This document shows, piece after piece, positions 1-13,470 of a stretch of 64,000 nucleotides of DNA (positions are counted from its first letter, which is position 1; each line of letters begins with the position of its first letter). Origin of the DNA: Selaginella tamariscina (Eukaryota > Streptophyta > Lycopodiopsida > Selaginellales > Selaginellaceae); assembly GCA_003024785.1 (NCBI GenBank), contig PUQB01000357.1:143782-207781 (forward strand). The letters run 5' to 3'. Below the pieces are notes generated by a model that searched no databases, was not told the DNA's origin, and saw only the letters and a program-made list of their open reading frames with translations. Position numbers and translations under genes: made by a program.

Positions 1-740
1 ACATTTGTTTATAATGGATCTTATTAATTATTTTCTTATTATCCTAAGAATACTTCAATATAAACCTTATTATCAATATTAAATTAGTATATATTATTAT
101 AGCTTTATATAACTATATAATAAATAATATGATATATTATTATGTATCATTTAAAATATGTTTATAATGTGTATTATTAATATTACTTTCACTTTATTTC
201 AATGTTTTTTAATACACATATATAAATACAATACAAATTTACATATATATACACACATATGAACACGAGCATTTACACATAAACAACATAAAACATTCAT
301 ACACAGTATATGCACACATAAAACATTCATACACAGTATATGCACACACATAATACAATAGACTATCACAAATCAAATCCAAAGACGCACACACATACAG
401 GCACATCACAAACACATATTAGACATTTAAAAACAACTACACAGTATAATATTTGGACTTCCACATGCATTAAAAAACATCCATAAAGACACATGCACAC
501 ATATACACACCCTATAAGTGAATCACGATTAGGGTTTAGCATCTAGTTTTGTGTTTAGGGTTTAGGATTTAAATTTCAAATAAACATTTATAAACTTCCA
601 CATGCACACAAACATGTATTAAAAAATATTCAATTGTTAAAAACATTCAACTGTGGGACTTAGCATTTAGGGTTTAAACCCTAAACCAACGTCCAAACTG
701 AACATTTATATAAGGTGTAGGATTTAAACATTCATCGATG
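1..740. repeat. AT-rich dispersed repeat related to the big element's arms
   Basis: The order of motifs here (growing TATATA runs, the phrase ttatcaatattaaatta, a block ending in tatcatttaaaatatgttt, then cacacatatataaacac and telomere-like motifs) matches, with clear divergence, the part of the left arm of the large element at about 19080-19580. Around 531-570 and 660-700 there are TTAGGGTTTAG and GGTTTAAACCCTAAACC motifs. It is probably a fragment or relative of the same repeat family that continues off the left edge of the window. No gene is visible. Confidence 0.5.
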
Positions 741-1923
741 AGATATATATATATACACTGGTTTAGTCGAGAGGCTAGGGTATATTGATTTAAATTATAA
801 ATCAAATAATGCTTTATTGCTTCTTTTTGGAAAGAATTATATTAAAACCCATGTATGATAGATTTATATATCACCAAAATAAATAAAGTATAGAATTGAT
901 TGAGCACTTATTTAGTTTATATATCACCATAAATAAATAAAGTATAGAATCGATTGATCACTTATTTATGTGGACATAACGAGAGTTTCAAGATTTTTAC
1001 CATTGTTAAAATATAAGAAACTTCTTATAATAATTAATCACTTTTTTCTAATAATTCAATACTTTTAGAAGAAAAGAAATAATACTCTTCTAGTTTTCCT
1101 CCAAAATGTTTATTATTACTATACATATTCTATTTTATAAAACATTGTCATTAATATAAGTTTATTACCATTATATTTAATATTTTTAATAAAACTTAAA
1201 TTATCTATTTTTAATAAAACTTCAAAAGACGTAAGTGTCTTTTTGGTCGTTCTTATTAAAGCGAGAGGGACAAAACACAAACAATTAAAATTTATGATAA
1301 AAACACTTTATTTAATAATAATTTTATAAATCATTTTAGATACCGTTCAAAATCTTCTTTATCATAATAATTATTAAGAAAGATTTACTTAAAGATACAT
1401 ATAGGAGGTACTTCATTTTCTAGCGATCGTACCACATGCGCACAGATGTGTTCAAGATAGATATACAATGTATATATGAGATACACATACCTTGGAAGTA
1501 TGCAAGTGGCTATGCATGCCGATAGAAGATATCATGTGTATGAATATGTATTAAACATAGATACACAAACCATATTTATCCATATATATGTAGTTAAAGG
1601 AGATACACTCCAAAACTATTCGTCGTTTAACACATAATGTATACAATTGTTTATCTTATTAGATGATTTCCATACTTATATATGTGTATATATCTCCTCT
1701 AAGCATGTATACTGACTGAATTATACTTCTAAATTATAATTGTATCGACTATTACACTCCTGTATGCCATCTTATTATGTTTACATGTATGATGTATGTG
1801 TGTCTAATATTATATATATATATATAATACTCATTTTCTTATTAAGCACTAATGATGTTTTATGGAAATATTACACACTATATTACACGTACCTTAGGTT
1901 TAGGAACAGAGTGCATATTGGGT
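741..1923. other. AT-rich intergenic DNA, no gene seen
   Basis: All frames are short and of low complexity. Only TA-rich tracts and short direct repeats are visible, for example two similar copies of a 60-base stretch at about 870-960. The 5' flank of the next gene lies at its right end. Confidence 0.6.
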
Positions 1924-2591
1924 ATGGCGTGCTTAACAGGATTCACAACTCTCTTGCCCAGTAAGTGCATAAGTGCCTTCTGTCCGTTACCACAACACAG
2001 TCGAATTAATCTCACATTGCCCTCAACTGTAATCGCTCCACGTCTTTTCGTCACACAGCAGCAATCCAGGTGTGTGTATACATGTATGTGTATTCAATTT
2101 TATATATATTTTATACATATATCCACGTATTATTTAACTGTGTATATATGATAGAAAGAGATAAACAAGAAGAAAGCCACGTGGAAGATTTGACACTTCC
2201 AGAGGATTGGACAACCGCTTCTGCGGCTGCTCAGGTTTACATTATATGCATTTGTCAATATACACATGTATTACACACATATATAGATAGATATAGAGAG
2301 AGACAACTAAATATATTTTCAGGAAGCAGAGTGGTTAAGGATAACTTACACAAATGGTTGGACAACGAGTACTGTCCAGAAGCAGCCAATGTTGAGATCA
2401 GTAAGAGGTGTGCGAGTGTTTATTACCTGTGTCTAGTTGAGAAAGAGCTGGATCCTGGAAATATTCTCATGCGTATGGTAGACAACCTGCAGACATTCTC
2501 CTTCAAGGAGAGCTTTCATGGAGCCTTCTCTTCTGCAAATGCTGCCATTGACCTCATTCTCAACCGTGTTAACCAGTCACAGTTATCATGA
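1924..2591 (+). CDS. Small conserved plant protein, probably plastid-targeted
   Basis: Three exons fit GT-AG rules and phase: 1924-2069, 2159-2234 and 2323-2591. The N-terminus, MACLTGFTTLLPSKC onward, is rich in Ser/Thr and hydroxylated or basic residues with few acids, as in a chloroplast transit peptide. The mature part contains DNLHKWLDNEYCPEAANVEI, then KRCASVYYLCLVEKE and FSFKESFHGAFSSANAAIDL, which look like a conserved globular domain. I do not recognise a functional family. Exon 2 to exon 3 joins in phase 0 as ...SAAAQ-EAEW, but the frame is then lost by one base at 2331-2335; one more G in that run would restore EAEWVKDNLHK. This looks like an assembly error. The gene converges on the minus-strand TMEM209 gene. 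Confidence 0.6.
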
Positions 2592-2953
2592 GATTATGTT
2601 AATACTATATATATATGCATAAACGCCATAGAGAATGTATGTGTATAAATACACAAGATGGTAGACGGCTTAGAGAGAAAGAGAGCTGTAAACTCTCAAA
2701 CCTTAGGTTCATACAAAATAATAACATGTAGAGTAACACTTCTCTTAATAAACTTACGTTGACAAGTAGAAAGTTCTTGAATGCACGGTCCACAGTCTCC
2801 ACATAGCTTTCACAGTGGCTTCTCTCACCTGTACCACACACATGTAGAGATAGAAGTGGGTGCGTATACTTTATATAATGATTTGTAATGAGTGTCCAAC
2901 CGATGAAGCAACTCTCATACACGTACACACAGCATATGCACATGTCTACCTGA
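2592..2953. other. Gap between two convergent genes
   Basis: This is the 3' space between the plus-strand gene ending at 2591 and the minus-strand gene ending at 2954. On the minus strand a block at about 2757-2830 has splice-like borders (acag before it, gtaagt after it) and reads ESYVETVDRAFKNFLLVN. It lies after the TMEM209 stop and could be a spliced 3' UTR or chance. Confidence 0.4.
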
Positions 2954-5341
2954 TCAGCCCTCAGCGCGGCGCTGTTCTAGTATTGAGAGAAGATTAAAAG
3001 CAGAACCCCCGAGATTAACTCCTCGCACAGTTCCCCGTGAGCAACCTTTATTCTATGGCATAGCAGCAAAATCGCGTCCCACAAAGCTGTCCGTCCCTGT
3101 AAAAGATATCATACATGCATGCACTCATATGCAAGGACAACTTACAATAGCATAATTAGATAGCGTACATCGCAAAACTGTGTGAGTGCATACTATCGAG
3201 CCGGCAGAAAATTATGTGTTATATTATATTGCTTGTAGGTGCCGCTACTTCTTATTCGCATAGACATTTACATAATGTATAGTAAATGCCGCAGACACAC
3301 ACGCACGGATACCTGAAGTGAGAACTGCAGCCGCTTATCCCAGTAGAGAGCAAATATTGGAGGGCTTTGCTTACCCACAGCCAAACACAAGCACCAGCAT
3401 GTAAAACCGGGGGAGCACCTAAACACCAGAATACATTTAAACACGGCTTCGATACACTAATATATATTAGATATATAGATATATATTGTTGTAGGCATAT
3501 GCATCTATTGTCAAAGTTATATAAACACACATATACCTGAGAGTACAGCGATGTATTTTTCAGGAAACCTTTCTTTCTGAGGAAGGTTGGCAATGAAAAG
3601 GGGATTATTCCCCGACTGTGTGCTGGGATGGGATATAGGATCAACGTGTAGCATCCACTGTGGGTGCTCAAGCAACGCACAAAACAGATAAACCAACAGA
3701 TGGGCATCTGTTGGCAGCTCCAATGTCCATCGCTTTGTTGTCTTATCATATACCTCGCCTGTTCCCGCAAACTCGTAGTTCCTGACACACGTACCTTCTG
3801 CCAACTCTATAAAAGAATAAACATCCGTTAAACCTACCTAATTATAATACATACAGCTCAAATTACACATATGATTGCATAAGCTTACCTCTTAAACGCT
3901 GCACAGTATAATCAGCTCTTACACTACTTTGTGGAAGTAGTCCCTTTACCCATTCACCTTAACAAGAGCATGTAACCTTTGATGCTCAGTAACAGCGTCC
4001 AGACATTCCTGCAGTGCAGGATTCACCTCTTGGTTCGGGATTCTAAGCCCAAAGATCGATGGTGCTGCACAGAATCAACGTTAGAAATATTAAAAAATGT
4101 TTTTTTGCATATGCCCAACGTATGTGTGTGTGTATGTGTGAAAATTATATAGACAAGTATGTATATATGTATGACGTATGTGTATATAGGTTTGTATTAC
4201 TCGAAGATGCATTCTTAGCATTGACGAGAAAAGCACGGAATTGATGAATAAGAGCGTCTTCGTCTGGAGCAAATGTGGTAAGCCATTCTTGTGAAGACCC
4301 CTCGACGGCTTGCGTCGGATGATTACGTTTACCACCTATAGGACTTATTACCAAAGAATATCCCAATTTTGCCGCCGTTTCCATCACCTATATATCCAGA
4401 TCACTAAACTGTTTCTGTCTGATGATAAACATGCCTATGTATGCGATACAATATACACATGTATACTAACAATTTTACACAATACATGGTATAATGCTTA
4501 CTTGAAACTTTGGGACTTACTAAGCAAGGAGTTAAGATGTGAATGTATATAAGTATGTACGCATCACCTGTAGATGACTTCTGTCGATTTTATGCAAAAG
4601 AGGGACGAGAAGAACGTCAGAAAACCACTGCCTAAGACCTGGGATCAAAGTATACCGAATCAATAATGTACTATAGCGTATTTATGTATGCTTGTGTGTC
4701 CGTGCGTGTATATAGAAGTATACCGCACACATAAATTAAAACATACCGTCTCTCCAGTGTTCAATATCTGGCCAGATTCCCAGCTTACGGAAACCATCGA
4801 TTCCCTGCTCTAAACTGAACGGAGCTGGAAGATCACCTTCTGCCTTCTTCGGAGAAACTCCTGACTTTTGACCACCTTATAAATACAGGCTTAAGTTTAG
4901 ATTACGTGTCTATGCATTACCAACGAGCTCGCCTATACACAAACACACACACAACACACCACTGGGAGACACCCTCAGAGCTCGAACAGGTGTATTTCCT
5001 GGAGAATGAGGAGTTGTAACATTTGGACTTGCTGCAGATGCAACTACACGTATTGGAGATGGTGAAATGGCTCCCTGGGGTGTTGTAGGCGGTTTTCCAG
5101 CAGATTCCGACATCTTGTGGTTGACCTTGTTATATTTAGCACATGATTAGTCATGCTAAACTCATGTCTTACTTACAAATACAAAGATGTCATTATCATT
5201 TTACTCACCTCTGAAAGGAAGTTCTCGAGTTGTTCCTGGTTATGAATTTCATCCCTCTTGAACTTGAACCCCCATTCGTGGTCTGGTGAAGAGCCCGTCA
5301 TGGGAGTGTGGGGAAACGTACTAACCTGAACAGGCAAGCAA

Positions 5342-5390
<49 letters not shown>

Positions 5391-6206
5391 ATATATATAT
5401 TTACTAAACTAACCTGGACAGGAGTTGTAGGAGAAGCTGCACCAGCTTTGGGGCTTTTGAACAATGAAGAATGCAGAGGAAACATCACGTTTGGAGATGC
5501 TCTGGACGGGGATTGCTTAGGAGGCTTTGGAGGCGGTGTGATTTTAGCATTTTTCTGTCCGATGAGCTTTTGCTGCCTGGGTGTGAGTGAAGATGCCCCT
5601 GCGGATGTTTTGAAGACGTCTTCGAAGGTTTCTGTTAATAGGATTGCTTTAATCAGCGCTAGAACCAATCCCGCAAAAACCAGCGTGAAAATTCCTTGAT
5701 AGACGCGCACTACTATTTCTGCCATGTAAAGAGAAGTTACTACTAAAAACGAACATGTCTCCCCTCTCTCACACACAAGCACACGCACGTGCACGCCCGC
5801 AAGCATGCACGCACTGACGCCAGTGCATTTTTGTTAATATAAATGTTACGTTGTATATGATATCATTTCGAACCTAATATACTACAAAACTTACTTGCCA
5901 ATAGATAGTTCAACATAAGTACTCTCATGGTTTCCCGAATAGTCCCTTTTCTGAAAGAAGGAGATACTGAGAAAAACTGTAACACACACACATGTCTAAA
6001 CTATATATGTTTCTATTAGACGAACCTGTATGAAATGGAGAGCAGATATCCGCATAGGATAAGTAATATACGCAGCGGATGATCGTCCAGGACGAGGTTC
6101 TTCGTGGCGCTGTCAAAGCCGAGGAGATTTCTGCATTCTGATACACGCCAAACCTGCTCGGGCTGCGAATCGGCGACGATCTCCCGGCAGTGCCTTTCTC
6201 CGCCAT
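2954..6206 (-). CDS. TMEM209: TMEM209-like nuclear-envelope membrane protein
   Basis: A multi-exon gene starting at ATG 6206 (MAEKGTAGRSSPIRSPSRF) and stopping at 2954. The hallmark RFGVYQNAEISSAL lies near the N-terminus. Two membrane segments follow (LRILLILCGYLLSISY and IFTLVFAGLVLALIKAILL), then a Pro/Ser-rich linker (LTPRQQKLIGQ), DHEWGFKFKRDEI, GFRKLGIWPDIEHWRD, LRQWFSDVLLVPLLHKID, NPALQECLDAVTEHQRLHA, GLLPQSSVRADYTVQRL, ELPTDAHLLVYLFCALLEH, VGKQSPPIFALYWDKRLQF and GRTALWDAILLLCHRIKV. These match the plant family once annotated as cytochrome b561 N-terminal; the animal homologue is nuclear-pore associated. About ten exons are separated by short microsatellite-bearing introns. Single-base frame breaks sit at about 6110, 3957, 3383 and 3034, three of them in homopolymers, and the correct frame resumes each time. 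I read the gene as intact but mis-assembled rather than a pseudogene. Confidence 0.85.
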
Positions 6207-7035
6207 AGCAAAACCCTCTCAAGAACCCTAAAACAGGACAATCTGACCGTTGTAAAAAATAAAAAAACCTTTAAATTTCAAACAACCCTAAATTTCATGT
6301 CCATATTATTTTCAAATACATATAAGGGACATGTATAAAGAAAGATATATATATATATATATATTGCAGGTTTAGTATAAAGTAGTGTATCGTATATGCA
6401 TGTGTACATTAGTAGTATGTCAATACACATGCATAATGAACAATGGTACCCTTTAAGTGATTAGCTATTGTTTTTGAAAAAATAACGTATTCAACGGGAA
6501 TAGAAACCGGGCCAAGCTGGATTTTATATAAAAAAATTTACTATTGATTAATTAATAACAATGTATATTAATGTCGATGAAGCGAGAGAGAAAAAATTCA
6601 ATTTTATTTATTGTTTTTTGAATTTCAAATGCATACGATATAGCTGAGATTGTATTTTGTTATTAGTTAAAACTAGTTTATAGATATTTATTAATTTAGA
6701 GATTTGTTAGGATGTCCATTATTTTCAATTAATTAATTAATTGGAAGGGGTGGTTAATGTAAAAAGAAAGTGGTGGTTCTCATTTAAATTAATATATGCT
6801 ATTATTATTTTGATACGTTGATGATACAACAACATTGAAATGGTTAAAAAAGTTATTGTGAAGAGTTTAAATTAAAAATAAATGTTTAATACTAGGTTAA
6901 GGCATGGAATAATTATGTAAATTATAAACATTTAAAAATCACTAGAATATATATTTTACATAATTAATAATTGAAGCATTGTTGAAAACATATTTCGAGT
7001 GATGCCTTTTAAGCTTATAAATAAGGGGTATCAAT
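6207..7035. other. AT-rich intergenic DNA
   Basis: The first 100 bases contain CCCTAAAACAGG-type 5' flanking sequence of TMEM209. The rest is AT-rich with TA runs at 6345-6365 and no gene-like frame. A TATA-like ataaataaggggt lies just before the GC-rich island. Confidence 0.5.
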
Positions 7036-7380
7036 GCACCATGTTATGGTGTACTTGGTACACGGGGAACTTTGACTACAAACTCCGTCCTTACTGGCTG
7101 AGTTTTCAATAAACTCAAACGCGGGAAACGACTTCTACGACCTGAGTGCTTGGACGGATTTCAGTTGGACCGTGGGATGAAGATCGAGGGTGCAGATCCT
7201 GTGGTCAGCTGCAGCGCAAGCAGGAGCATATGCCCTGGTGAGAATATTCAAGGCAGCGCGTGCGTGAGCCCCAATAGAGACGACCCCAACACAAGAGCGA
7301 TTGAGCGTTTTCGAGGCGACGCATACAGTTGGTTTAAGGATGATACAGCTACACACGGCACGCCCACTGGCAAGACTTGA
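7036..7380. other. GC-rich island of unknown nature
   Basis: About 340 bases of clearly higher GC than either flank. It begins near the hairpin GTGTACTTGGTACAC and is open in one frame on each strand (7150-7380 plus, 7135-7356 minus). Neither translation resembles a family I know. It has no visible introns or 5' motif shared with host genes. It could be a structured non-coding RNA gene, a fragment of organellar or rDNA-spacer origin, or a transferred piece. No tRNA or 5S boxes were found. Confidence 0.3.
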
Positions 7381-8879
7381 AGTGCCTTTAAATATCTTTA
7401 ATTTATGATTATTATTAATTGTCTTTTTTAATAAAAATATGTCAACACTCTATACACACACACAGTATGTCCCATAAGGACATACTTATACACTGCATAT
7501 GCATACTACCACGGAACTCCGACTGGGAGCGGTTTAACGTTTAATTTATTATTATTATAAGTATTTGTCCTTTTTTTATATAAAAATATATTTTTCAAGT
7601 CAAAGTAAAACATCCACACATATATGAGAATGTATATATGTGTTCACTGCGTGCGCGTTGACACGTGTATTTCTATGTATGCACACATACGCTCGTATAT
7701 ACACACATTATACATACATGTGTGCATGTTTCTATATATGATATTCAACACACATACAGAGACACGTACAGGGTTAAGATTCTTCATCTTTATAAAGAGC
7801 ATCGTGCTTTTGTCTTGTCCTTTCTTCATTCACTTAATCGTTTCAGTCATTTTATAATTAACTCACTTAAAAGTAAAGCTCTTGTCTTTAGTGCAGTATC
7901 CATTGCGTGCCTGTCCTTCGTTTAGGTTTATATAATATATATTATGATTATTTATTAAAATTAATTCAATATATTATAAAGTAGCATACGATATGCACGT
8001 GTGTGTATATTGCATAGAGTATACACACATGGCTGGTGACCTGGCTTCCCTTGTGTCAATGCCACATGTTGAATTAAAGTTTTGCGGTAAATATAAAACA
8101 TCTTCAATATGTAAATTACGTACTTTTTTCATTAGTGGAGGTGCTGGACACATTTTCCTTTTGATATTATTTTTTAAAGTTGTATTCATTTGTGTCTTTT
8201 TAGTAGTTCTCAAGCGATAGAATGAATTAACCTTAGTAGAATAACGTGCACCAGATTAATTACTTTACAAGAATGTTTGATAATGCTAGGTTTGAATGAT
8301 ATTTTTTAATAACTATATGCAACTTGACTGAACTTGAACATTTTAGTATCAGATTCGATGATTAGTTTAATAAATAAATCTTAATATGCAAAAACTAATC
8401 AAATTCAATATGTTATGCCCAATTATGCAACCTTAATTAATTAAATTTATTCATGCTCTTTGTCTTACAACATTGGAAAATGCTTTTATATTACCTAAAC
8501 ATTTTAAGTTAATAAATGGTGACAATTAAAGTTCACTCGATTGTCTACTTCTCATGTTCATTATGTTGTTCTGATGGAGATTAATATTATAACATATGTG
8601 CTAATGCATCCATCTTTCTAAAGTTGTTCTCACACTCAAAGGTATAACCCATAATCAACTTCATGAGCAACAATTACTTAATGCTATTACTCTTACATAT
8701 GTTCTTATTTATGAAAGTAAAATCAACATAATTATGATAGAATCAATAAGAACAATGCAAATCGACATAATTAGGTTCATTGTTAAACCAAAAAATATAC
8801 ATAGTGCACATGTAATCCTATTCAGATTGGTAGCCACCACACTTAAGTTGGTGACCATGTCTATCATAAGATATTCTTA
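7381..8879. other. AT-rich intergenic DNA with short open frames
   Basis: It contains (AC)n/(AT)n-rich stretches at 7450-7780. A 75-codon plus-strand frame at 7993-8220 has a hydrophobic C-terminal end; its reverse strand is also open (7974-8213). Neither is recognisable, and low-complexity origin is the simplest explanation. Confidence 0.35.
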
Positions 8880-11800
8880 TAGTTGTTGTGGCCTTGAACA
8901 ATGAGGGTGCTAATGATAACACCTCAATTTCAAGAGAATATGTTATAAAATAAGTAACCATATGAAGGATAGAGAGATTTATGTGATGGAAACTTCACTT
9001 CTATGTTTATTTTAATATGCATATTAGAGGTTGTAAGTTTTACCTAGTCATTCAATTTTGATGTTTTCTGCATAAGTGTGTGGCATTTTAATGATTGTGT
9101 TGGTTGATATTAATTATAATATGCCTTTAACAAATGAATTCTTGGTTCAACAATGTTTTTTACCTTTATACGTGCTGATAATGTTTTGCATATTTTATAT
9201 GATAATAGACAATTTGTGCAATGTCTTAGTTCACAACATCGACAACATTAATCATGGATGATAATCTTAAATTTGTTTTTGACTTACTTAAGATGGTTAT
9301 TTATAAGTTTTTGACATTATCTTAAATTATAATTTATTAAAGCAATTTAAAGGAGTTTGTGCATGCCTCACACTACACCATTAGTCCCACTTCTTGGATG
9401 GTGTTCATCCCAATAACTTCTTGTATTCAATCCATCGTTGGAATATCATACATAATGTATTAAACAAATGAGTTTGCATATTTGTTTAAGTTTGACTTTT
9501 CTTAAAAAGCATGTGTGAAAATTCAACATTGCATATTAATTGGTAATGCAAGGTTTTTAAGTGCCAATTTGAAGACAATCACTGAAAATTTTATTAACAA
9601 TGTGAATGATTATTATTAATATGACCAACAAACATGTACATCGTCCATCATAGAGTCTGTGAGCATATGAACCACATTTAGTATCAAAACCTAACGATAT
9701 TAACCTCCTAATAATCAAAAGTGTTTATTTGGAACTTGTCGATTTATTAAATCATTTAGGTTAGAGTAAAAGATTTATCAAATTAAATTTAGCCTTTGGG
9801 AATTGGCATATTTTAATTGTTAATAACGATGTTTCAAAAACCACATTTTATACACCTTTTGGTCTTTAAAAATTTTTAATTATGTGTTTGAGTTAACTTC
9901 AATTCTAACCACTTTTTAATGGATGATTAAATGAGCTTTCATGTTGATATGCTGAGTATTATTGCCAGCTTTATTAACAATGTTTTGATATTTAAAACTA
10001 ATTTATGAAAGCATCATTTTTGTGATTTGTGATACAACATATTTTGAATTGGTTTTAAAAAGTTGATTTGTAATTAAAACTTTAAAAATGTGTGTTTAAC
10101 ACCACTTATTTAGGGTATTACATTTTTATAAAGATTTGTAAGTAAATCCAATGAAACTAAGTGTAGTACAAGAGTTTTTCCTTCCTTGTATAATTTAAGA
10201 GATTCAACTTTTTATTTGTAAGGTGCAATATTTAGAATAATTCATTAATCACTTGTCTGCTCTTTTTTGGAAATTAGTTTATTCACATGTATATTTCTAA
10301 TGGACATAAAAGTGTCTGTAAATTTTGATCAATTGAAAGAATTATTAAGGAATTCCTATATACTTTAATATCCAGATTTAATTTAACCTTTTATCTTATG
10401 AGTTGACACCTTAGATATGATTGGCATTGGAGGTGTGTTGAATCTGCTGATGCAAACATATTTGATTGATCCTTTCATTTAATATTTAGTGCCTTAATTA
10501 TATTTATTGAGAACTTTTAATAGCTAAATAGAACTACTCAACCATTAAATGGGAATATCTTATTATTGTTTAAGGTTTTAAGTGTTTTTATGCTTATTTA
10601 CATGGGAATGAGACATTGTTAGAATATAATTATGTTGCAATTACAATTGGTTGTATCTTTGTTTATATTCTGTATTTTAGTGGGCATATCATGATTCTCT
10701 TATAATTAGGGGTCATCTTAATCATCGTGTATTAATAAACTTGGGATTTTAGTATAACACAAGTAATGAGGGTGTTAAAGCTTCTAAGTGTTTCTCACAC
10801 TTTTGAGTTGATTGCAGCTGATCTTATAAAACATTTCCATGTTCTTCTTAGGAAAATTAATATATTATTGTGGTTTTTAATTACTTAACTCGTTAAGTAA
10901 AAGTTAGTGCATTTTTAAATGCAATTACCATTTTCATGTTTAGAACATATACTTATGAAGTATTATGTACTCAAATAAGTGTTAAACACTTCATCTCTTT
11001 GTATCATCCACAAATGAATTGTTTAGTAAAATACTTGAATTAAGCATTCAAATGTATGATATTTAAATATATGAACTTTATATATACCAACTGGGATTGG
11101 TATTTGAGATTTGCATATGTAATATCAAAACTTGATTGATATCTTTTCATTCAATACATTATATGAATATGACTTGAGATTGCATAATGAGTTTGGGTTA
11201 CCATCGACTTTACGATAAAACTATATGGTATTATAATTTTAGCATGTTAAAATGAAAAATTGATTTTTATGTTCATCAAGTTAACCAAACCAATTTATCA
11301 AATAATAAAGATAATTTTGAAAAAAACTTAAAATACAATATAGCAACTACTTTAAACTAATGTTTTTTGTAATAATGATAAATAAAGGAATATGTATAAC
11401 TCGAGTTGGGTCTGTTGGAGAAATATAAAACATGAAATATTATGAAGAAGCATAATGAATGTCATAACCTTTCTCTCTCTCCTTAACTTAACTAGGCAAA
11501 GGGCCAATTAGTGTTTATAAAAGGGCCTTTGTTCATAATGACCCAGTTACGTTTGAGTCTTTTGCCTACATATTCTACAATTTTTACCTGGGTAGTCTAC
11601 CCACTAGGTTAGAACTATGACAATGAAGCTTTAACAAATAAAAATAAAATACTATATATAAATAGATTAAAGAAGGAAGTTAAAGACGATATGTGACAAT
11701 AGAAAGCCAAATATTGATAATCAAGCTTACCACATAGGTGTGTAGAAAATTAATGTTAACGAAATAATTGTACTTGGTGCTTATGTTAATATATGAGAAC

Positions 11801-13470
11801 TACAAACTAAAACATGTCAATTATATGTTGCTAATATGTTTAAGCCTATTCAAAATGATAAATGATTTTATATTGGATAAAATATTCAAGATACTAAGTG
11901 ACTTCAACTTAGATAGAATGAAGATAATAACTCTAAAACTTAATACAATAAAATGTAAAATATTGAGGATGAAAATTAAAATTAATTAAGAATAAAGAGT
12001 GTTCATATAAGAGTACTAAGAATTGTTGTAAGCATACTCAACAACTAGAAGTAAATCCAATCATTTTATTCTTGTTTCAACATCAAAGGTATAGAAGATA
12101 GGTATTCATAAACAAAGGGACTCATCACAATGGTATGCATCTCCAAAGCCTGTGATGCACACGATTTCAACAAAAATAATGGAAAAAAAAAAAACAACAC
12201 AAATATTTAAAATCCCAAACTATTTATAATATGAAGAAAACCAAATGTGCAATACAAATTATGTAAATGTCAGGTTTGAATAAAAGTGAAACTAAACACA
12301 CTAACAACATGAAATAATTTAAATTTGATACATAAGAACCATCAATTAAATTACAAAATTGTGTGTATTTTGTTTCATTTAAAATTAAATTTATTCACAT
12401 TAATTCCTACGTCATGTAAATAACTTAATTTCATTATTTATTAATACGATTTGCATTAAATTCTTTAGATAAATTTATTTTTTTACAACATCATTCCAAA
12501 CCAAGTTGCTTTTTGAATACTTTAGATCTTTGTATTGTACCCTTAACCAATAGAAGACATTTGGCTTTACCTTGGACAATAGACGTTTATTGTGCAATGA
12601 TTAATCACTAGTAAACCAGTATCAAAGTCCAATTAAACAATCCCATATGGCCATATTGGATAAAGTGACATTTCAATAGGCAACAAATGGAACAAAGAGA
12701 AGGGGTGTTTTAACACAATATGAGCAACATGAATGTTAGAGTTTATTACTATTTTGAGTTTATTATTATCATAGTTTTTACTATGACTTTACTTTACTTT
12801 GGAGTCGATTATTGTTGTGTTGATAAGTTCTAGATGTAATGAGAAACAGTCTCGCTTAGTATAATTAAGTGTTTACGGGTAGTCTGGCTAACTGTTCCAC
12901 CTAGCCTACAAACTAGAAGCAATCATGCCATAAGAATTCGCCATCCCAAGCCTCAAGATCGCCACAAAGCACTGAATCACTAAAGAACCTCAAGTGTTGG
13001 CATGTCGGCTAGAGCCACCTGAGTAGTTTGATGAACAAAGGTTCATTGGTCAATAGAAATAGAGACAAGACAGCAAATGTTGAAGGACAACTGGGGCACA
13101 CTCAATACATTTCAAGCAAGATAACAGGTCTGGTGGCAACAAAAAACAACAAAATCAGGAAGTGGAAGTTCACTTGATATATAGAGGTGAAGCTAGACCA
13201 ATATTCACAATTGCATTTTGATAATTCGTATTATCTTAATTATGTACATCTAACATGCATAATATACATAATATATTGTGAAAGCACACACCACACGCAT
13301 GTGTGTGTGTACTAACTAGGATGTAAAGGACCATATGAAATCCTGAAGGTGTATGATAATGGCACAATACTATTGGGGTGCAATAGATGGCCTCTCAAAC
13401 AACAAGTCAACAGAAACCATCTTAAGTCATGCGGAGGACCAAAGGGTCCCCATGCTTAATAGTTCTGAGG
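8880..13470 (+). mobile_element. Decayed Ty3/gypsy-like retrotransposon remains
   Basis: No intact frame survives, but translated fragments in the expected order recall a Ty3/gypsy pol. A weak reverse-transcriptase-tail-like DNLKFVFDLLK lies at about 9255-9290. An RNase H-like segment with IGIGGVLN is at about 10400-10450. An integrase-core-like SLYHPQMNCLVKYLN, followed by TNWDWYLRFAYVISKLD, is at about 10990-11150. Later come LEAIMPIEFAIPSLKIATKH at about 12915-12975 and the integrase tail GPYEILKVYDNGTILLG at about 13330-13380. A possible LTR-like start with a TATA box lies near 11411-11520. The limits are uncertain, and several elements may be superimposed. Confidence 0.45.

Noticed and set aside
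750..800. tRNA-like stretch tggtttagtcgagaggctag
   Set aside because: No GGTTCRANNC-type B box follows, and no cloverleaf could be drawn.
2605..2943. Minus-strand frame with ESYVETVDRAFKNF as an extra TMEM209 exon
   Set aside because: It lies downstream of a TMEM209 stop codon at 2954 that fits the family's usual C-terminus; it may be a 3' UTR piece at most.
3252..3788. 178-codon minus-strand frame as a separate gene
   Set aside because: It is a shadow frame across two TMEM209 exons and the intron between them; the TMEM209 motifs lie in other frames of the same stretch.
7974..8220. Overlapping frames on both strands with a hydrophobic end
   Set aside because: No homology recognised, no splice or promoter context, and AT-rich composition like the surrounding DNA.
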